From assembly GCF_024713975.1 (NCBI RefSeq), contig NC_091111.1, forward strand, positions 2,851,001 to 2,915,000: a stretch of 64,000 nucleotides of DNA, written 5' to 3'. Shown here one piece after another: positions 21,388 through 33,500 of the stretch. Position 1 is the stretch's first letter, and the number at the start of each line of letters is the position of its first letter. The position numbers and the translations under genes were made by a program. The notes under the pieces were generated by a model. That model searched no databases. It saw nothing but the letters and a program-made list of their open reading frames with translations, and was not told the origin of the DNA. The DNA is from Paralichthys olivaceus (lineage: Eukaryota > Chordata > Actinopteri > Pleuronectiformes > Paralichthyidae).

Positions 21388-22692
21388 ATGAATAAGAATT
21401 GCTCTAGAAACAAAGTAAGTTTTGTTTTCAGCTGGAGAGACTTCAGGTTAAACTGTACTTTTATACCTCATGAAGAAACAATTATCTTTTATTTCTTCAT
21501 CTTACTTTACAGTAGTTTTGCAGACTTTAAAAGCAGACATGTGTAAATGACTAAAATGTATTAATAATCTTTCTGAATATATCTGAACTGAGGATGGGAG
21601 TGTGTTTTTACCTGTTGCATGTTTATTTGTGTCTTTCAGTCAAAGGCTCAGCTGACTGCAGAAAACACTGCTCTGTATTCAGAAAACACTGCACTGAAAG
21701 AGCAGGCTGCAGAAAATGCTGTTATGGCTGCAGAACACACTGCTCTGCAAAAGAAGGCTGCAAAGTTTGAAGAGAGAGCTGCAGTGTACAGTATTCTGAG
21801 AAGGAAGGTGGATGATAATAATGCAGCTCTGACTGAAGAAAACACAGCTCTGAGGAAGGAGGCAGCACAAAACACTGCTCTGGCTGCAGAATTCACTGCT
21901 CTGGCTGAAGAAATCACTGCTCTGGCTGAAGAAATCACTGCTCTGGCTGCAGAAAACACTGCACTGAAAGAGCAGGCTGCAGAAAATGCTACACTGAAAG
22001 AGCAGGCTGCAGAAATCACTGCTCTGGTTGCAGAAAACACTGCTTTGGCTACAGAAAACTCTGCTCTGGCTGTAGAAAATACTGCACTGAAAGAGCAGGC
22101 TGCAGAAAGTGCTGCTTTAGCTGCAGAAAACACTGCTCTGGTTGCAGAAAACACTGCTCTGGATAAAGAAAACACTGCTCTGGCTGCAGAAAACACTGCA
22201 CTGAAAGAGCAGGCTGCAAAGTTTGAAGAGAGAGCTGCAGTGTACAGTATTGTGAATGATAATAATGCAGCTCTGACTGAAGAAAACACAGCTCTGAGGA
22301 AGGAGGCAGCACAAAACACTTCTCTGGCTTCAGAAATCACTGCTCTGGCAGAAGAAAACACTGCACTGAAAAAGCAGGCTGCAGAAAATGCTAGACTGAA
22401 AGAGCAGGCTGCAAAAAATGCAGCTCTACCTGCAGAAATCACTACTCTGGTTGCAGAAAACACTGCTTTGGCTTCAGAAATCAGTGCTCTGGCAGAAGAA
22501 AACACTGCACTGAAAGAGCAGGCTGCAGAAAATCTGACGAAGGAGGCAACACAAAAGGCTGCACCGTTACAGCAGGAAAAACTACATAGAGAAAGCAGGC
22601 TGCAGAAAATGCTGCTCTGGCTGCAGAAAAAACTGCATAGAGATAGCAGGCTGCAGAAAATGCTGCTATGGCTGCAGAAAAAACTGCAGTAA
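21388..22692 (+). CDS. Array gene copy 3: heptad-repeat coiled-coil protein (359 aa, two exons)
   Basis: Exon 1 is 21388-21414, the intron is 21415-21639 and exon 2 is 21640-22692. It lacks one in-frame 21-bp repeat (seven residues, the ENAALPA heptad seen in copies 1 and 2), a loss that fits slippage between two neighbouring CTGCAGAA motifs. Otherwise it carries Phe and Thr at the positions where copy 2 also differs from copy 1, and Val before MAAEHTAL as in copy 1. Promoter, splice sites, stop and poly(A) signal are all present. The predicted protein is identical to that of copy 4. Function unknown. Confidence 0.65.
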
Positions 22693-22993
22693 AAAAGCAG
22701 TTGTATTATTTTGCCTTTTAAAGGTCCAATGTGTAGTATTTAGTGATATCTAGTGGTAAATTGTCATGCTGCAGCTGAATACTCACCTCTTTCTATTACT
22801 CACCTCTTTCTATACCTTCTCTGTTTCTACTCACAGCAAATTGTTCTTTTTCTCTTCATGCAAATTTATCTTTAATAGCTGAAGATACTTCTTTTAGTTT
22901 AGGTTATGGTTTGTGACATATTGAATAAGATATTTTCTGTCTAAACTGCTTATGTTTAATTTCAGTGGAAAAAATTATCCAACACTTGAAACA

Positions 22994-22999
22994 AATAAA
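22994..22999 (+). terminator. Poly(A) signal AATAAA, gene copy 3
   Basis: AATAAA in the conserved position, about 300 bp past the stop codon. Confidence 0.5.
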
Positions 23000-24556
23000 G
23001 AACATTAGAGCAGAAACATGACTAAGAGAAATTTTGTTTTATTACAAAGTTCATTCAGGAAACTGAACACCCTGTCAACTCGTAGAAAATCATTTGAGAA
23101 ATCATGTAAATGATGCACAGACTATGGTGAAGAAGAGATTTCTGAGTCAGAGGACGTGACCAAACGGATTTAAATCTAAAGACAAACAAATGACACCGTA
23201 AAATCAATTAAAACATTGAATGTGTATTTAATGGTGGTCGCAACATACACCTCTTTCCCACCAGCATTATATTAAGTCCCCTGCTGTGTCATTTTTAACA
23301 TGTCAGAAATGGGCCGGGAACTAATTTATCAAAAACCAACGCATCAGGAACCTTGCTGTCTTGCCAGTGTTGCTTCTTGCACGATACGAAGAAAAAAACA
23401 CTGTTGTTTCTTGTTTCCAAGATATATAAAACAATTAGTACACAAGCATTCCTGGTTATTTATAACGCAATGCCTGGAAGTTCAATACATGTCTTGACGT
23501 TGTGCTGGAAAAGGTGCAGCATCAGAAGCTAGAAAGTGAGCAGAAAATGTTCAGAGCCATAAAAACTTGTGTCTGTGTTTATGGGTGTGAGTGTGTTTTC
23601 TTGACCAGTGGAAAAGAGGCTAGAGAGAATCTGGTAAAAACTGTTTATATTTAGCTGTAGACTGTTGAAATGATTGTATACCAAGAGACTGGTAAAAGCT
23701 GCAAACTGGATGACCAAATAGTTTTGGGTTCTCCCTGTTCCTGTAACACAGACCATTGAGTTTATTTTTTACAATACGTTTTATTCCAGGGTTTGTCCAC
23801 TGAGTTTGTGTTGACAGTGATTGATCAACGTGAAATGAAGAAGTGATCTGTCAGTGCAGGAAACTCGCTGCTCAGCTGTAATTCAGGAACTTAAGACAAT
23901 CAAAAGGTAAAAGAGAAACAGGACATTACCCAAAGTCTCATTTATTGTCTATTGTATAAAGTGAAGTAAAGGACTATTCTTGACAGTAATTACAATAATA
24001 AATATACATTTATAAAAACATTGAATTCAATTTTTAAATTATTATATACATTATCTCAACAATTCCCACAATGAACAGCTCTGACGACTCGGAAATGAAA
24101 AAAAAACACTTCTCATGAACTGGAAGAAAGAACCAAACTCAACGTGGACGACATCTGCCTTGACCAGTCGGTGACTGGAGAAAAATGGGGGGGGGGGAGA
24201 GATGGATAGAAAAGACGAGAGAGAGAAAGAGAATAATAGATGCAAATATGTTAATAATGACAGTAGCAAAAATGTATATAATAATTATGATGATGATGAC
24301 ATTATTGTTGTCTTTCATGTTTATTGTCTTGTTTTTATTTGGCCTCTTAGTGAAGGACTTTGTTACAACTGTTTTCAAAGGTGCTTTATGAATAAAGTGA
24401 TTATATTTACATGTCAAATTCATGTTGCAGTCAACCCTACATGTCTCTACACTTTGCAAAGAAACGCAATATCTTCCAACTGCTTTTGACAAAAGCACTT
24501 CATAGAGTGTGAACTTGTTTCAGTCCAGTTCAGATCAAAGCCAGAACAGATCATAG

Positions 24557-24578
24557 CCAATTAACTTCTATATAAAGG
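24557..24578 (+). promoter_or_regulatory. CCAAT box and TATA box, gene copy 4
   Basis: CCAAT at 24557-24561 and TATATAAAGG at 24569-24578, unchanged from copy 1. Confidence 0.6.
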
Positions 24579-24744
24579 AGAAACATTTCTCAGCAGAATC
24601 AGACTCCAGGACCATTAGTAGATGACAGCTGCATGCGAATCCTCTCTTTGACAACGTCCCCAAACCGCCAAAGACAACTGTCAGTAGACCAGCGCTTCAC
24701 GGAAAAAATACTTTGTTACATTGGATCACCTGCGTTTATCCAAC

Positions 24745-26049
24745 ATGAATAAGAATTGCTCTAGAAACAAAGTAAGTTTTGTTTTCAGCTGGAGAGACTT
24801 CAGGTTAAACTGTACTTTTATACCTCATGAAGAAACAATTATCTTTTATTTCTTCATCTTACTTTACAGTAGTTTTGCAGACTTTAAAAGCAGACATGTG
24901 TAAATGACTAAAATGTATTAATAATCTTTCTGAATATATCTGAACTGAGGATGGGAGTGTGTTTTTACCTGTTGCATGTTTATTTGTGTCTTTCAGTCAA
25001 AGGCTCAGCTGACTGCAGAAAACACTGCTCTGTATTCAGAAAACACTGCACTGAAAGAGCAGGCTGCAGAAAATGCTGTTATGGCTGCAGAACACACTGC
25101 TCTGCAAAAGAAGGCTGCAAAGTTTGAAGAGAGAGCTGCAGTGTACAGTATTCTGAGAAGGAAGGTGGATGATAATAATGCAGCTCTGACTGAAGAAAAC
25201 ACAGCTCTGAGGAAGGAGGCAGCACAAAACACTGCTCTGGCTGCAGAATTCACTGCTCTGGCTGAAGAAATCACTGCTCTGGCTGAAGAAATCACTGCTC
25301 TGGCTGCAGAAAACACTGCACTGAAAGAGCAGGCTGCAGAAAATGCTACACTGAAAGAGCAGGCTGCAGAAATCACTGCTCTGGTTGCAGAAAACACTGC
25401 TTTGGCTACAGAAAACTCTGCTCTGGCTGTAGAAAATACTGCACTGAAAGAGCAGGCTGCAGAAAGTGCTGCTTTAGCTGCAGAAAACACTGCTCTGGTT
25501 GCAGAAAACACTGCTCTGGATAAAGAAAACACTGCTCTGGCTGCAGAAAACACTGCACTGAAAGAGCAGGCTGCAAAGTTTGAAGAGAGAGCTGCAGTGT
25601 ACAGTATTGTGAATGATAATAATGCAGCTCTGACTGAAGAAAACACAGCTCTGAGGAAGGAGGCAGCACAAAACACTTCTCTGGCTTCAGAAATCACTGC
25701 TCTGGCAGAAGAAAACACTGCACTGAAAAAGCAGGCTGCAGAAAATGCTAGACTGAAAGAGCAGGCTGCAAAAAATGCAGCTCTACCTGCAGAAATCACT
25801 ACTCTGGTTGCAGAAAACACTGCTTTGGCTTCAGAAATCAGTGCTCTGGCAGAAGAAAACACTGCACTGAAAGAGCAGGCTGCAGAAAATCTGACGAAGG
25901 AGGCAACACAAAAGGCTGCACCGTTACAGCAGGAAAAACTACATAGAGAAAGCAGGCTGCAGAAAATGCTGCTCTGGCTGCAGAAAAAACTGCATAGAGA
26001 TAGCAGGCTGCAGAAAATGCTGCTATGGCTGCAGAAAAAACTGCAGTAA
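24745..26049 (+). CDS. Array gene copy 4: heptad-repeat coiled-coil protein (359 aa, two exons)
   Basis: Exon 1 is 24745-24771, the intron is 24772-24996 and exon 2 is 24997-26049. By reading, the predicted protein is identical to copy 3, including the missing seven-residue repeat, which points to a very recent common origin for the 5' and coding parts of units 3 and 4. Downstream it has an extra 17-bp repeat and the 28-bp spacer segment, so its 3' side resembles copy 1. All gene signals appear intact. Function unknown; with four intact copies, dosage may matter, but that is inference. Confidence 0.65.
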
Positions 26050-26367
26050 AAAAGCAGTTGTATTATTTTGCCTTTTAAAGGTCCAATGTGTAGTATTTAG
26101 TGATATCTAGTGGTAAATTGTCATGCTGCAGCTGAATACTCACCTCTTTCTATTACTCACCTCTTTCTATTACTCACCTCTTTCTATACCTTCTCCGTTT
26201 CTACTCACAGCAAATTGTTCTTTTTCTCTTCATGCTAATTTATCTTTAATAGCTGAAGATACTTCTTTTAGTTTAAGTTATGGTTTGTGACATATTGAAT
26301 AAGATATTTTCTGTCTAAACTGCTTATGTTTAATTTCAGTGGAAAAAATGATCCAACACTTGATACA

Positions 26368-26373
26368 AATAAA
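26368..26373 (+). terminator. Poly(A) signal AATAAA, gene copy 4
   Basis: AATAAA in the conserved position. The stop-to-signal distance is longer because of the extra 17-bp repeat. Confidence 0.5.
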
Positions 26374-27449
26374 AACATTAGAGCAGAAACATGACTAAGA
26401 GAAATTTTGTTTTATTACAAAGTTCATTCAGGAAACTGAACCCCCTTTCAACTAGTAGAAAATCATTTGAGAAATCATGTAAATGATGCGCAGACTATGG
26501 TGAAGAAGAGATTTCTGAGTCAGAGGACGTGACCAAACGGATTTAAATCTAAAGACAAACAAATGACACCGTAAAATCAATTAAAACATTGAATGTGTAT
26601 TTAATGGTGGTCGCAACATACACCTCTTTCCCACCAGCATTATATTAAGTCCCCTGCTGTGTCATTTTTAACATGTCAGAAATGGGCCTGGAACTAATTT
26701 ATCAAAAACCAACGCATCAGGAACCTTGCTGTCTTGCCAGTGTTGCTTCTTGCACGATACGAAGAAAAAAACACTGTTGTTTCTTGTTTCCAAGATATAT
26801 AAAACAATTACTACACAAGCATTCCTGGTTATTTATAATGTAATGCCTGGAAATTCAATACATGTCTTAACGTTGTGCTGGAAAAGGTGCAGCATCAGAA
26901 GCTAGAAAGTGAGCAGAAAATGTTCAGAGCCATAAAAACTTGTGTCTGTGTTTATGGGTGTGAGCATAGACTGTATATAAAGAGGGTGTGAGTGTGTTTT
27001 CTTGACCAGTGGAAAAGAGGCTAGAGAGAATCTGGTAAAAACTGTTTATATTTAGCTGTAGACTGTTGAAATGATTGTATACCAAGAGACTGGTAAAAGC
27101 TGCAAACTGGATGACCAAATAGTTTTGGGTTCTCCCTGTTCCTGTAACACAGACCATTGAGTTTATTTTTTACAATACGTTTTATTCCAGGGTTTGTCCA
27201 CTGAGTTTGTGTTGACAGTGATTGATCAACGTGAAATGAAGAAGTGATCTGTCAGTGCAGGATACTCGCTGCTCAGCTGTAATTCAGGAACTTAAGACAA
27301 TCAAAAGGTAAAAGAGAAACAGGACATTACCCAAAGTCTCATTTATTGTCTATTGTATAAAGTGAAGTAAAGGACTATTCTTGACCGACCTGATGAACAA
27401 AGAGATAAGTGGGCTCTATAAAGAGTACGAAGATAATCATCTGCATCAT

Positions 27450-27823
27450 CTTACAAATACAACCTCTGTCATACTTCTGTCACTGTTTATTTAAGCCGTG
27501 ATACCTTTCCCCTCATTGCCACCAGACTTTCGTTCCCATTCAGTCACCTGTCTCACCACACTCCCTCACATGCCTGTTCCCATTTCCCTCATTAGCTCCC
27601 CTGCAGATATACCAGCCAGGTTTCACAAGCCATTTGCCAGATTGTCAAGTCCCAGAGTTTGAATCATTCATGTTCTGCACGTTTGGGACTAGGTGCTTGC
27701 CGTACTGCGACCTGTTTTGTTCCTGTTACTTGTGATGGGACCCGTCTGTATTCCTACATATCTGCCGTCTTGAAAGCTTTTGTTCTCCACTTTTCTTTGA
27801 CTTTGTTTGGGTCCTCCATGACA
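27450..27823 (+). mobile_element. LTR-type retroelement fossil (partial)
   Basis: The stretch has the make-up of a fish retrotransposon LTR: 'catttccctcattagctcccctgcagatatacc', then 'tgccagattgtcaag', ending 'tttgggtcctccatgaca'. The middle matches the LTR-like segment at 43015-43446. No clear left end or target duplication was found and no internal region is attached. It is an old fragment lying just outside the array. Confidence 0.45.
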
Positions 27824-30477
27824 GACAACAGACAACCCCCATCTCGGCCTGCCATCTTCCTCGGTTGGCTCTTCGAGATGCTCCCACTGTTGGGGCTAAC
27901 CTCCAGGCAGATTCCCAGCTGATTGGCATCAGGCCCACTAGCTGCCAGCCTTCAGCCCAGTCTGCTGCCTGATCCTGCCCCTCAGGATCCTCACTAGTTA
28001 TTAGCTTTGAATTGAATTTTGTATTACACCTATGTTCAGAAGATCTAATTGTTCGCACAAGGGTAAGTTGGCGTGACCTTGACTCTGAGTCAAGCTTTCA
28101 GTTAACCAATAAAACATTTTGCTCTTCTATATTAATGTAGGAGATTTATATTATCTTAATGGAGGGCCGTCATGGTGGCATTACTCACAGTGATTAGTGA
28201 CTAATGACTGACTGCCAACCTGTGTCGCTGAAATGCATTCCTCTGATTGATTGTGGTCAGCGCAGTCAGGAAAGTCAGCCAAAGAAAGAAAGTTTATTAG
28301 TAAAGCCATGTTAATTAACAAGTTACAGGAAATTAATCAAGGGAGGGGACAAGATCCACTAATCTCCTTAGCATGATCTCATTTACGTCAACTCAACCAA
28401 AACATAAAGCAGGTTTGTTGTCAGATGTTTCAGTTACATTCAGTCTGTGGGATTTTTCGATCTCAAAACAGAATTTGTTGTAAAATGTCTCTAAAAGGTG
28501 AGTTATCGTTAGCCTGCACAGTGGGTAAGTAGGGTAAGAGGAGGAGGGACTGGCTATCACCGGTTGCCTCTCCTCCCCTTGGACCAACGTTGGTTATTAC
28601 CTTTCTTTTCTGGGTGGATATACCATACGAGGGAACTGTCAGGGTGAGGAAAGTCTCCAATTTTAAAAGAATAATTTTATTCCCAGCTCAGTCTGAAGGC
28701 ATTTAGACACTGGATACTAGGTGATAGAAAGAACCCCAGACTGAGGGAAGCTGGGATATTACCTGTGAAGTCACTTAAGGCTATCATTTGGAGTGAATCA
28801 GCAGCCAATCTAGATGTTACACCAAACAGACTTAAAGAGAAATGTGGGGTTTAGATGTAGCTTTCTCCAGCCAGGTGGATTTGCACTAGCTCCACTTTAA
28901 TAAAAACACTTATTCCTGCAGAGAAACGTCTCTTGTCCTCAGATGCTTCCCTCTCTTCTGTGACACTGTGTCGCCTGGCTTCACACTGTGTGAATTTGTC
29001 GCAATCAGAAGGAAAAGCAACAGTCTTTGAGAAACAATTCATCGATGGAACAATGACTTCTACTGCCATCTTGAAGGCAGGCTGTATTAAACCAGCAATA
29101 TGAGACCATTTACTTCGTCACTCAGTTCAAAATTGCCTCAATCATGATTTCTAACACTTAACCGAGCAATAAGAGAGATCCTTATGACTCTATAACTCAA
29201 AATGTAATATATCTGCAGGACTTTGATGGAGTTTTAGATTAATTCCAGCGTCTCAGTGACCTGGCAAGATACTGACATTTCTGGTATGCGCATTCTGTTC
29301 TATACTTTATACTATACTGCCTTTCCATTGCTGTTATTTGTGATGTAACATGTTGAGTTCACTCTGTATGTTTACTTCATCTGTGCACTAAATAGCGAAT
29401 TTAACCTACAGCATTATGAAGATGTAATGGTTTGTGTCAAATGTGGGTCCTATTTAGTCAAACTTAGATATAGTCAAGTGCACCCTGCCCATTGCACTCT
29501 CAGTACGGGCGTGCCAAATGTACCTTGATGTTTTTGTTGGCAGCCGAACCAAGCATACCTGCAGATGTGAAAATGGCGTTGGATAAGAAAGAATTTATTA
29601 TCATACATTACAACAGCAGATAAAGGTTGTGACAGTCAGGGCCAATAAAATTCACTACTTTTTACACCTCTTTAAACACAGGACTCTCTCCATCATATCA
29701 CACTGACAGTTTGACAGGAATCCTATGGAGAGTTTGTTCTCAGAGGAAAATAATTTTTGTCTAGGATGTCATTTTAGAATATGAATGAAGCATATATGAC
29801 TTTATTTATATCATGCTTCTTAGTCTTAACTACCTATTGCAATGCTTTACATACATTCACATTCACCAATTCACACTTTAATAAAGTGCCTCCATATCTA
29901 CCATACCATGGCCTGGAATCAAACCACTCTATAACCACTCTACCTCTGACACATACCAGGGGTGGACTGGGACAATAATTCAAGCTGGGAATCTGAGTTC
30001 TCTCCAGGCCACTCTATTATTCAGAGTGCCAGACCTCTAATCTTGTAGGCTAACCCTATTTGTTGATTGACGGTTACCAGACTAGTAAACAACTAGGCGG
30101 TGCAGTAACTGACCGCCCTCTGCTCTGTCATCTTTGTCAAGTGCCGTAAGAATCTCCTTCTCTGTTGCCACAACCAAAACAGTCACAATAAGATATTTGC
30201 AAGAGCTTTTACTTTGGAATTCTATCAGATTGTTCTGATATTGTCCTGTCATTATAAAGTTGTTTACATAGTGGTAGTGAGAAGTCATTAATGTTTTACA
30301 TCTCAATTTCCTCTGAAATAGTTTCACATGCAGTCATGTTTTTTTATCATTAATTTAATTATTTATAATTACTTAATTCAGTTCAATTAACTTGTATTAA
30401 CTGTATTTTATTTGCTTAATTCATTAATTTGTAACTTAATTCTTAGAAACAATGTGCACTGTGAAATGATTGGAGGC

Positions 30478-30482
<5 letters not shown>
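27824..30482. other. Non-coding sequence, no feature recognised
   Basis: Scattered short open frames only. One on the minus strand at 27726-28058 overlaps the LTR-like fragment. Confidence 0.45.

Positions 30483-30516
<34 letters not shown>
30483..30516. repeat. (TA)n microsatellite
   Basis: About 17 uninterrupted TA units. Confidence 0.97.
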
Positions 30517-30521
<5 letters not shown>

Positions 30522-33500
30522 TGGATTACAATGAATTAAACAGGTAGTCAGATTATTTATGTTGCGTAAATATATTTCTTTGAATGGTTTTGAAACCCAA
30601 ACCCATTATATTGATAATCCGACTCATATCTACCTGTATTGTGAATAAACATACTCGTCACCAGCTGGACACATTTTCCTCAACAGTCTCCGTCGAGCCT
30701 CATCATTCCATTTATATCTGAGACATCTGGAGCAGCTGGTGCACATTCATTCTCTTCATTTAAGTGATTTCACAAACTCGTCCCTGCTCTGCTAAAGTGT
30801 AGTGTCGATGCCAACCAGCCCTCCAACAAAATACATAATTTGTAATTGCCCTCAACAATTACTTATTTTCTCATCTCCTGCCCGTTTCAGCAGCTCAACA
30901 TTGTTTGCCTTAAAAGTGCCTTAAATTTGATTATTGTAGGCATTCTTATACTAGTTTCCTCCCATTTTTTTGCAGCCTACTGTATGTTTGGCAATGTAAA
31001 GCCTGTGGCTGTGAACAAGCCTGTGGGGCCAGCAGGAGAAATACTTATGAGCGTGTGCATTGGACCACCTGGCACAGAGTCAAACCTGGAAGCTGGCCTG
31101 TGTGCTTGATGAGTAGCTTTTTTGTCTTTGAGCCCGGCATCCAGTTCTTACAACATATTCCCAGTCATCCACCCAGAAAACCCTTACTATGGACTCAGTG
31201 ACCCCTTAACAGCACATGGTCCTTTTCTCCAGTTATTGCTGAAAAAAGTATGACAGAGAAAGAACCATGATCATTCAGTTGTACAAATCTTTTAGATCAT
31301 ATAAAAGGTAAAATAAGAGGAGGACTCACACAAAAAACAAAAGAAGATTCTCACTGTAGTCTGGATATAAAATTCCTATTTTTCCTGCACTGATTAAAAT
31401 TCCCACATGGAACAATAGCACTTTTGCCGGCCTTTGTCAGTTCAGCCCTTCAAAATGTAAAATACAGCTAATTTGAAATCCATACTGACAGTCTGAATCT
31501 TCTTCTGTTCTGTGTGCAAGTCCTCCTCTGGTGCATTGTGACTCTCACAATTTTTCAAGGCACACCTCAACCCATGTCATGGCTGTTGTAAACATCCATC
31601 ACATGGTCACTTTAGTCTTATCTCCAAATAAAGGGCTTTAAACTGTTGTGTGATCGATGACAACTTGTTTCTCCTCCACTGAGACTTGTCTTAGTGTCTC
31701 TGTTTCTAGTTTTAGCAGAGACATGATGAGGAAAGCAAATAGATGCCTATGAAACTCTGGTGACCTCCACCCTCTGCCTCTAAAACACAGCAGCGCTCTT
31801 TGAAACCTTCTCTGCAACTCTCCAGTACATTCTCAGACATTATGTAGGAAAAAGGCAAGTCTTGTCAGTTTATTGACAGCGACTGTAATTTAATAAAGTG
31901 AGACACAGACCCAGGCAGACAGTGCATCAGCCGCAGCCGTCCCAACCAAATGCATGAGCGGCGTCCTCCCAAGGACAGAGGTGCTGCCTGTCAAGAAAGC
32001 CGCAGACCTGTCAAAGTCTACAAACTTTCCTGTTCTTAAAAGAACTCAACGCATCAGCAGTCCTCAGTTTGTCAGGGACGAGACAGCTCCATTAGCACCT
32101 CAGGCTACTTCTGAGTCTCAGACAAACACACCAGCATCTGGGAGCTTTGGTGTCCAAATGTTTTAGTCATGGACATTAAACTTAATGAGCCATATGGACA
32201 AGAGACATCTGATCAACAGGAGTATTATGATCATGAAACTGTAGAACTAAATCTCTCCTATCCTCATGTTTTAGGTTCCTGCAGAGGAAAGTCCCTCTCA
32301 GATTGTACATGGTTTTAGTGGTCTGTGTTCACTGGTGATTTGTGTCAGGGATGTTGTTGTCAGCATCACTTTGTTGTGATGTGTTGGTTCATAGATCACA
32401 CACATCATCGTGGTCGCCAAAAACCACAACTATTTGCTGTTTGCGAGTATGTGTGCATGTCGAACTGGGGTTTTAGTTACTCAACATTTGTTGCATGCAT
32501 AGTTCTCTGGCTCTGGGGACTGAAATAATCTCATTAGAGTTCATACTCAATGGGTGAAGCCAAAGAACAACACGTTCTCAAGGGTAAAAGGTTGAAGTTA
32601 GCAACACATTTTCCTCCAGCACCAATTTAAGACAACACATGCAAACAGACAAAACACAAGACATCCTCACCAGGTCGACCACACAGCACAAACACACTCA
32701 AATAACAAAAATAAGAACCACATGACAACAGCAGTGTTCACATGGAACACAAAATAAGTGATGAACACAGCTGGGACATGCACCCGAGTACCTCGGGTTA
32801 TTTTTACTTATGGTGCATTTTTCAAGCATGTGTTGTCTAAAGATATTCGCCTAATTTGCTCATGTTTTGTTAAACTGCAGGACTTTGAGCTCTCAGGGCC
32901 ACTGTGGAATGGCAGAGTATGAATCCTGAATAAAGTGAATACATTGAAAAGATTAATGACACTCAGTAGAGTGCTTTAAATTCAATCAAGCTGCACCAAA
33001 TTGTACACACTAAGAGTTTTCAGTTGCCTAAATATGCCTAATTCTTTCATCAAGATTCATGCTTCTTTGGGAAATTGGTTACCATGTCAAATAATGCCCT
33101 CTTTGACAATGTTAAAGAAAGTGGAAAAATAATTGGATCTACAATTCCCTTCCACCAAGTCACAAGAAAATGAGTTCAGTAGTTTTGGCATAATCATGCG
33201 GATAAACAGAATGTTGGCTGTTAGCTGCAACCAACTGCAATGAGAGCATAACCCCCTGGATTTTTTCAGAAGACAGACAGCATAAATACAGACAAAATGT
33301 ATACAGACAGAAAGCTCTGTTTCTGTATACATGTGGAACGTTGAGCTTTACACCACGTGTTCTGTAGATGGAGAACATAGTTCCTTCATGCTCTCGCAAA
33401 ACCTCAAAGATGTTAGTTTGAAATTCAACAAATTGTCAATCTGCCCACTCACCGTGACTTTCAATTAAAACCCCTTTCCTCACCTCTCTTCCCTTGTGAT

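Larger units (their letters stand above)
20625..23982 (+). repeat. Tandem array unit 3 (3358 bp)
   Basis: Same layout. It lacks the 28-bp spacer segment (like unit 2) and lacks 21 bp of coding sequence (like unit 4). The G-run near 20829 is longer than in the other units. Confidence 0.97.
23983..27385 (+). repeat. Tandem array unit 4 (about 3.4 kb)
   Basis: Last unit; homology stops after 'ggactattcttgac' at 27385. It has the 28-bp spacer segment at 26964-26991 (like unit 1), lacks the 21-bp coding segment (like unit 3), and has three instead of two copies of a 17-bp CTCACCTCTTTCTATTA-type repeat after the stop codon (about 26138-26190). Confidence 0.95.

Noticed and set aside
14855-26049. 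Type I antifreeze protein array (Ala-rich helix, tandem fish genes)
   Set aside because: Known type I antifreeze proteins have 11-residue periods with regularly spaced Thr and few charges. These proteins have 7-residue periods with many Glu and Lys, so a coiled coil fits better.
31954-32166. 70-codon Ser/Thr/Pro-rich frame as an exon
   Set aside because: The ATG and stop are ordinary, but there is no known homologue or splice context. It could be looked at again with transcript data.
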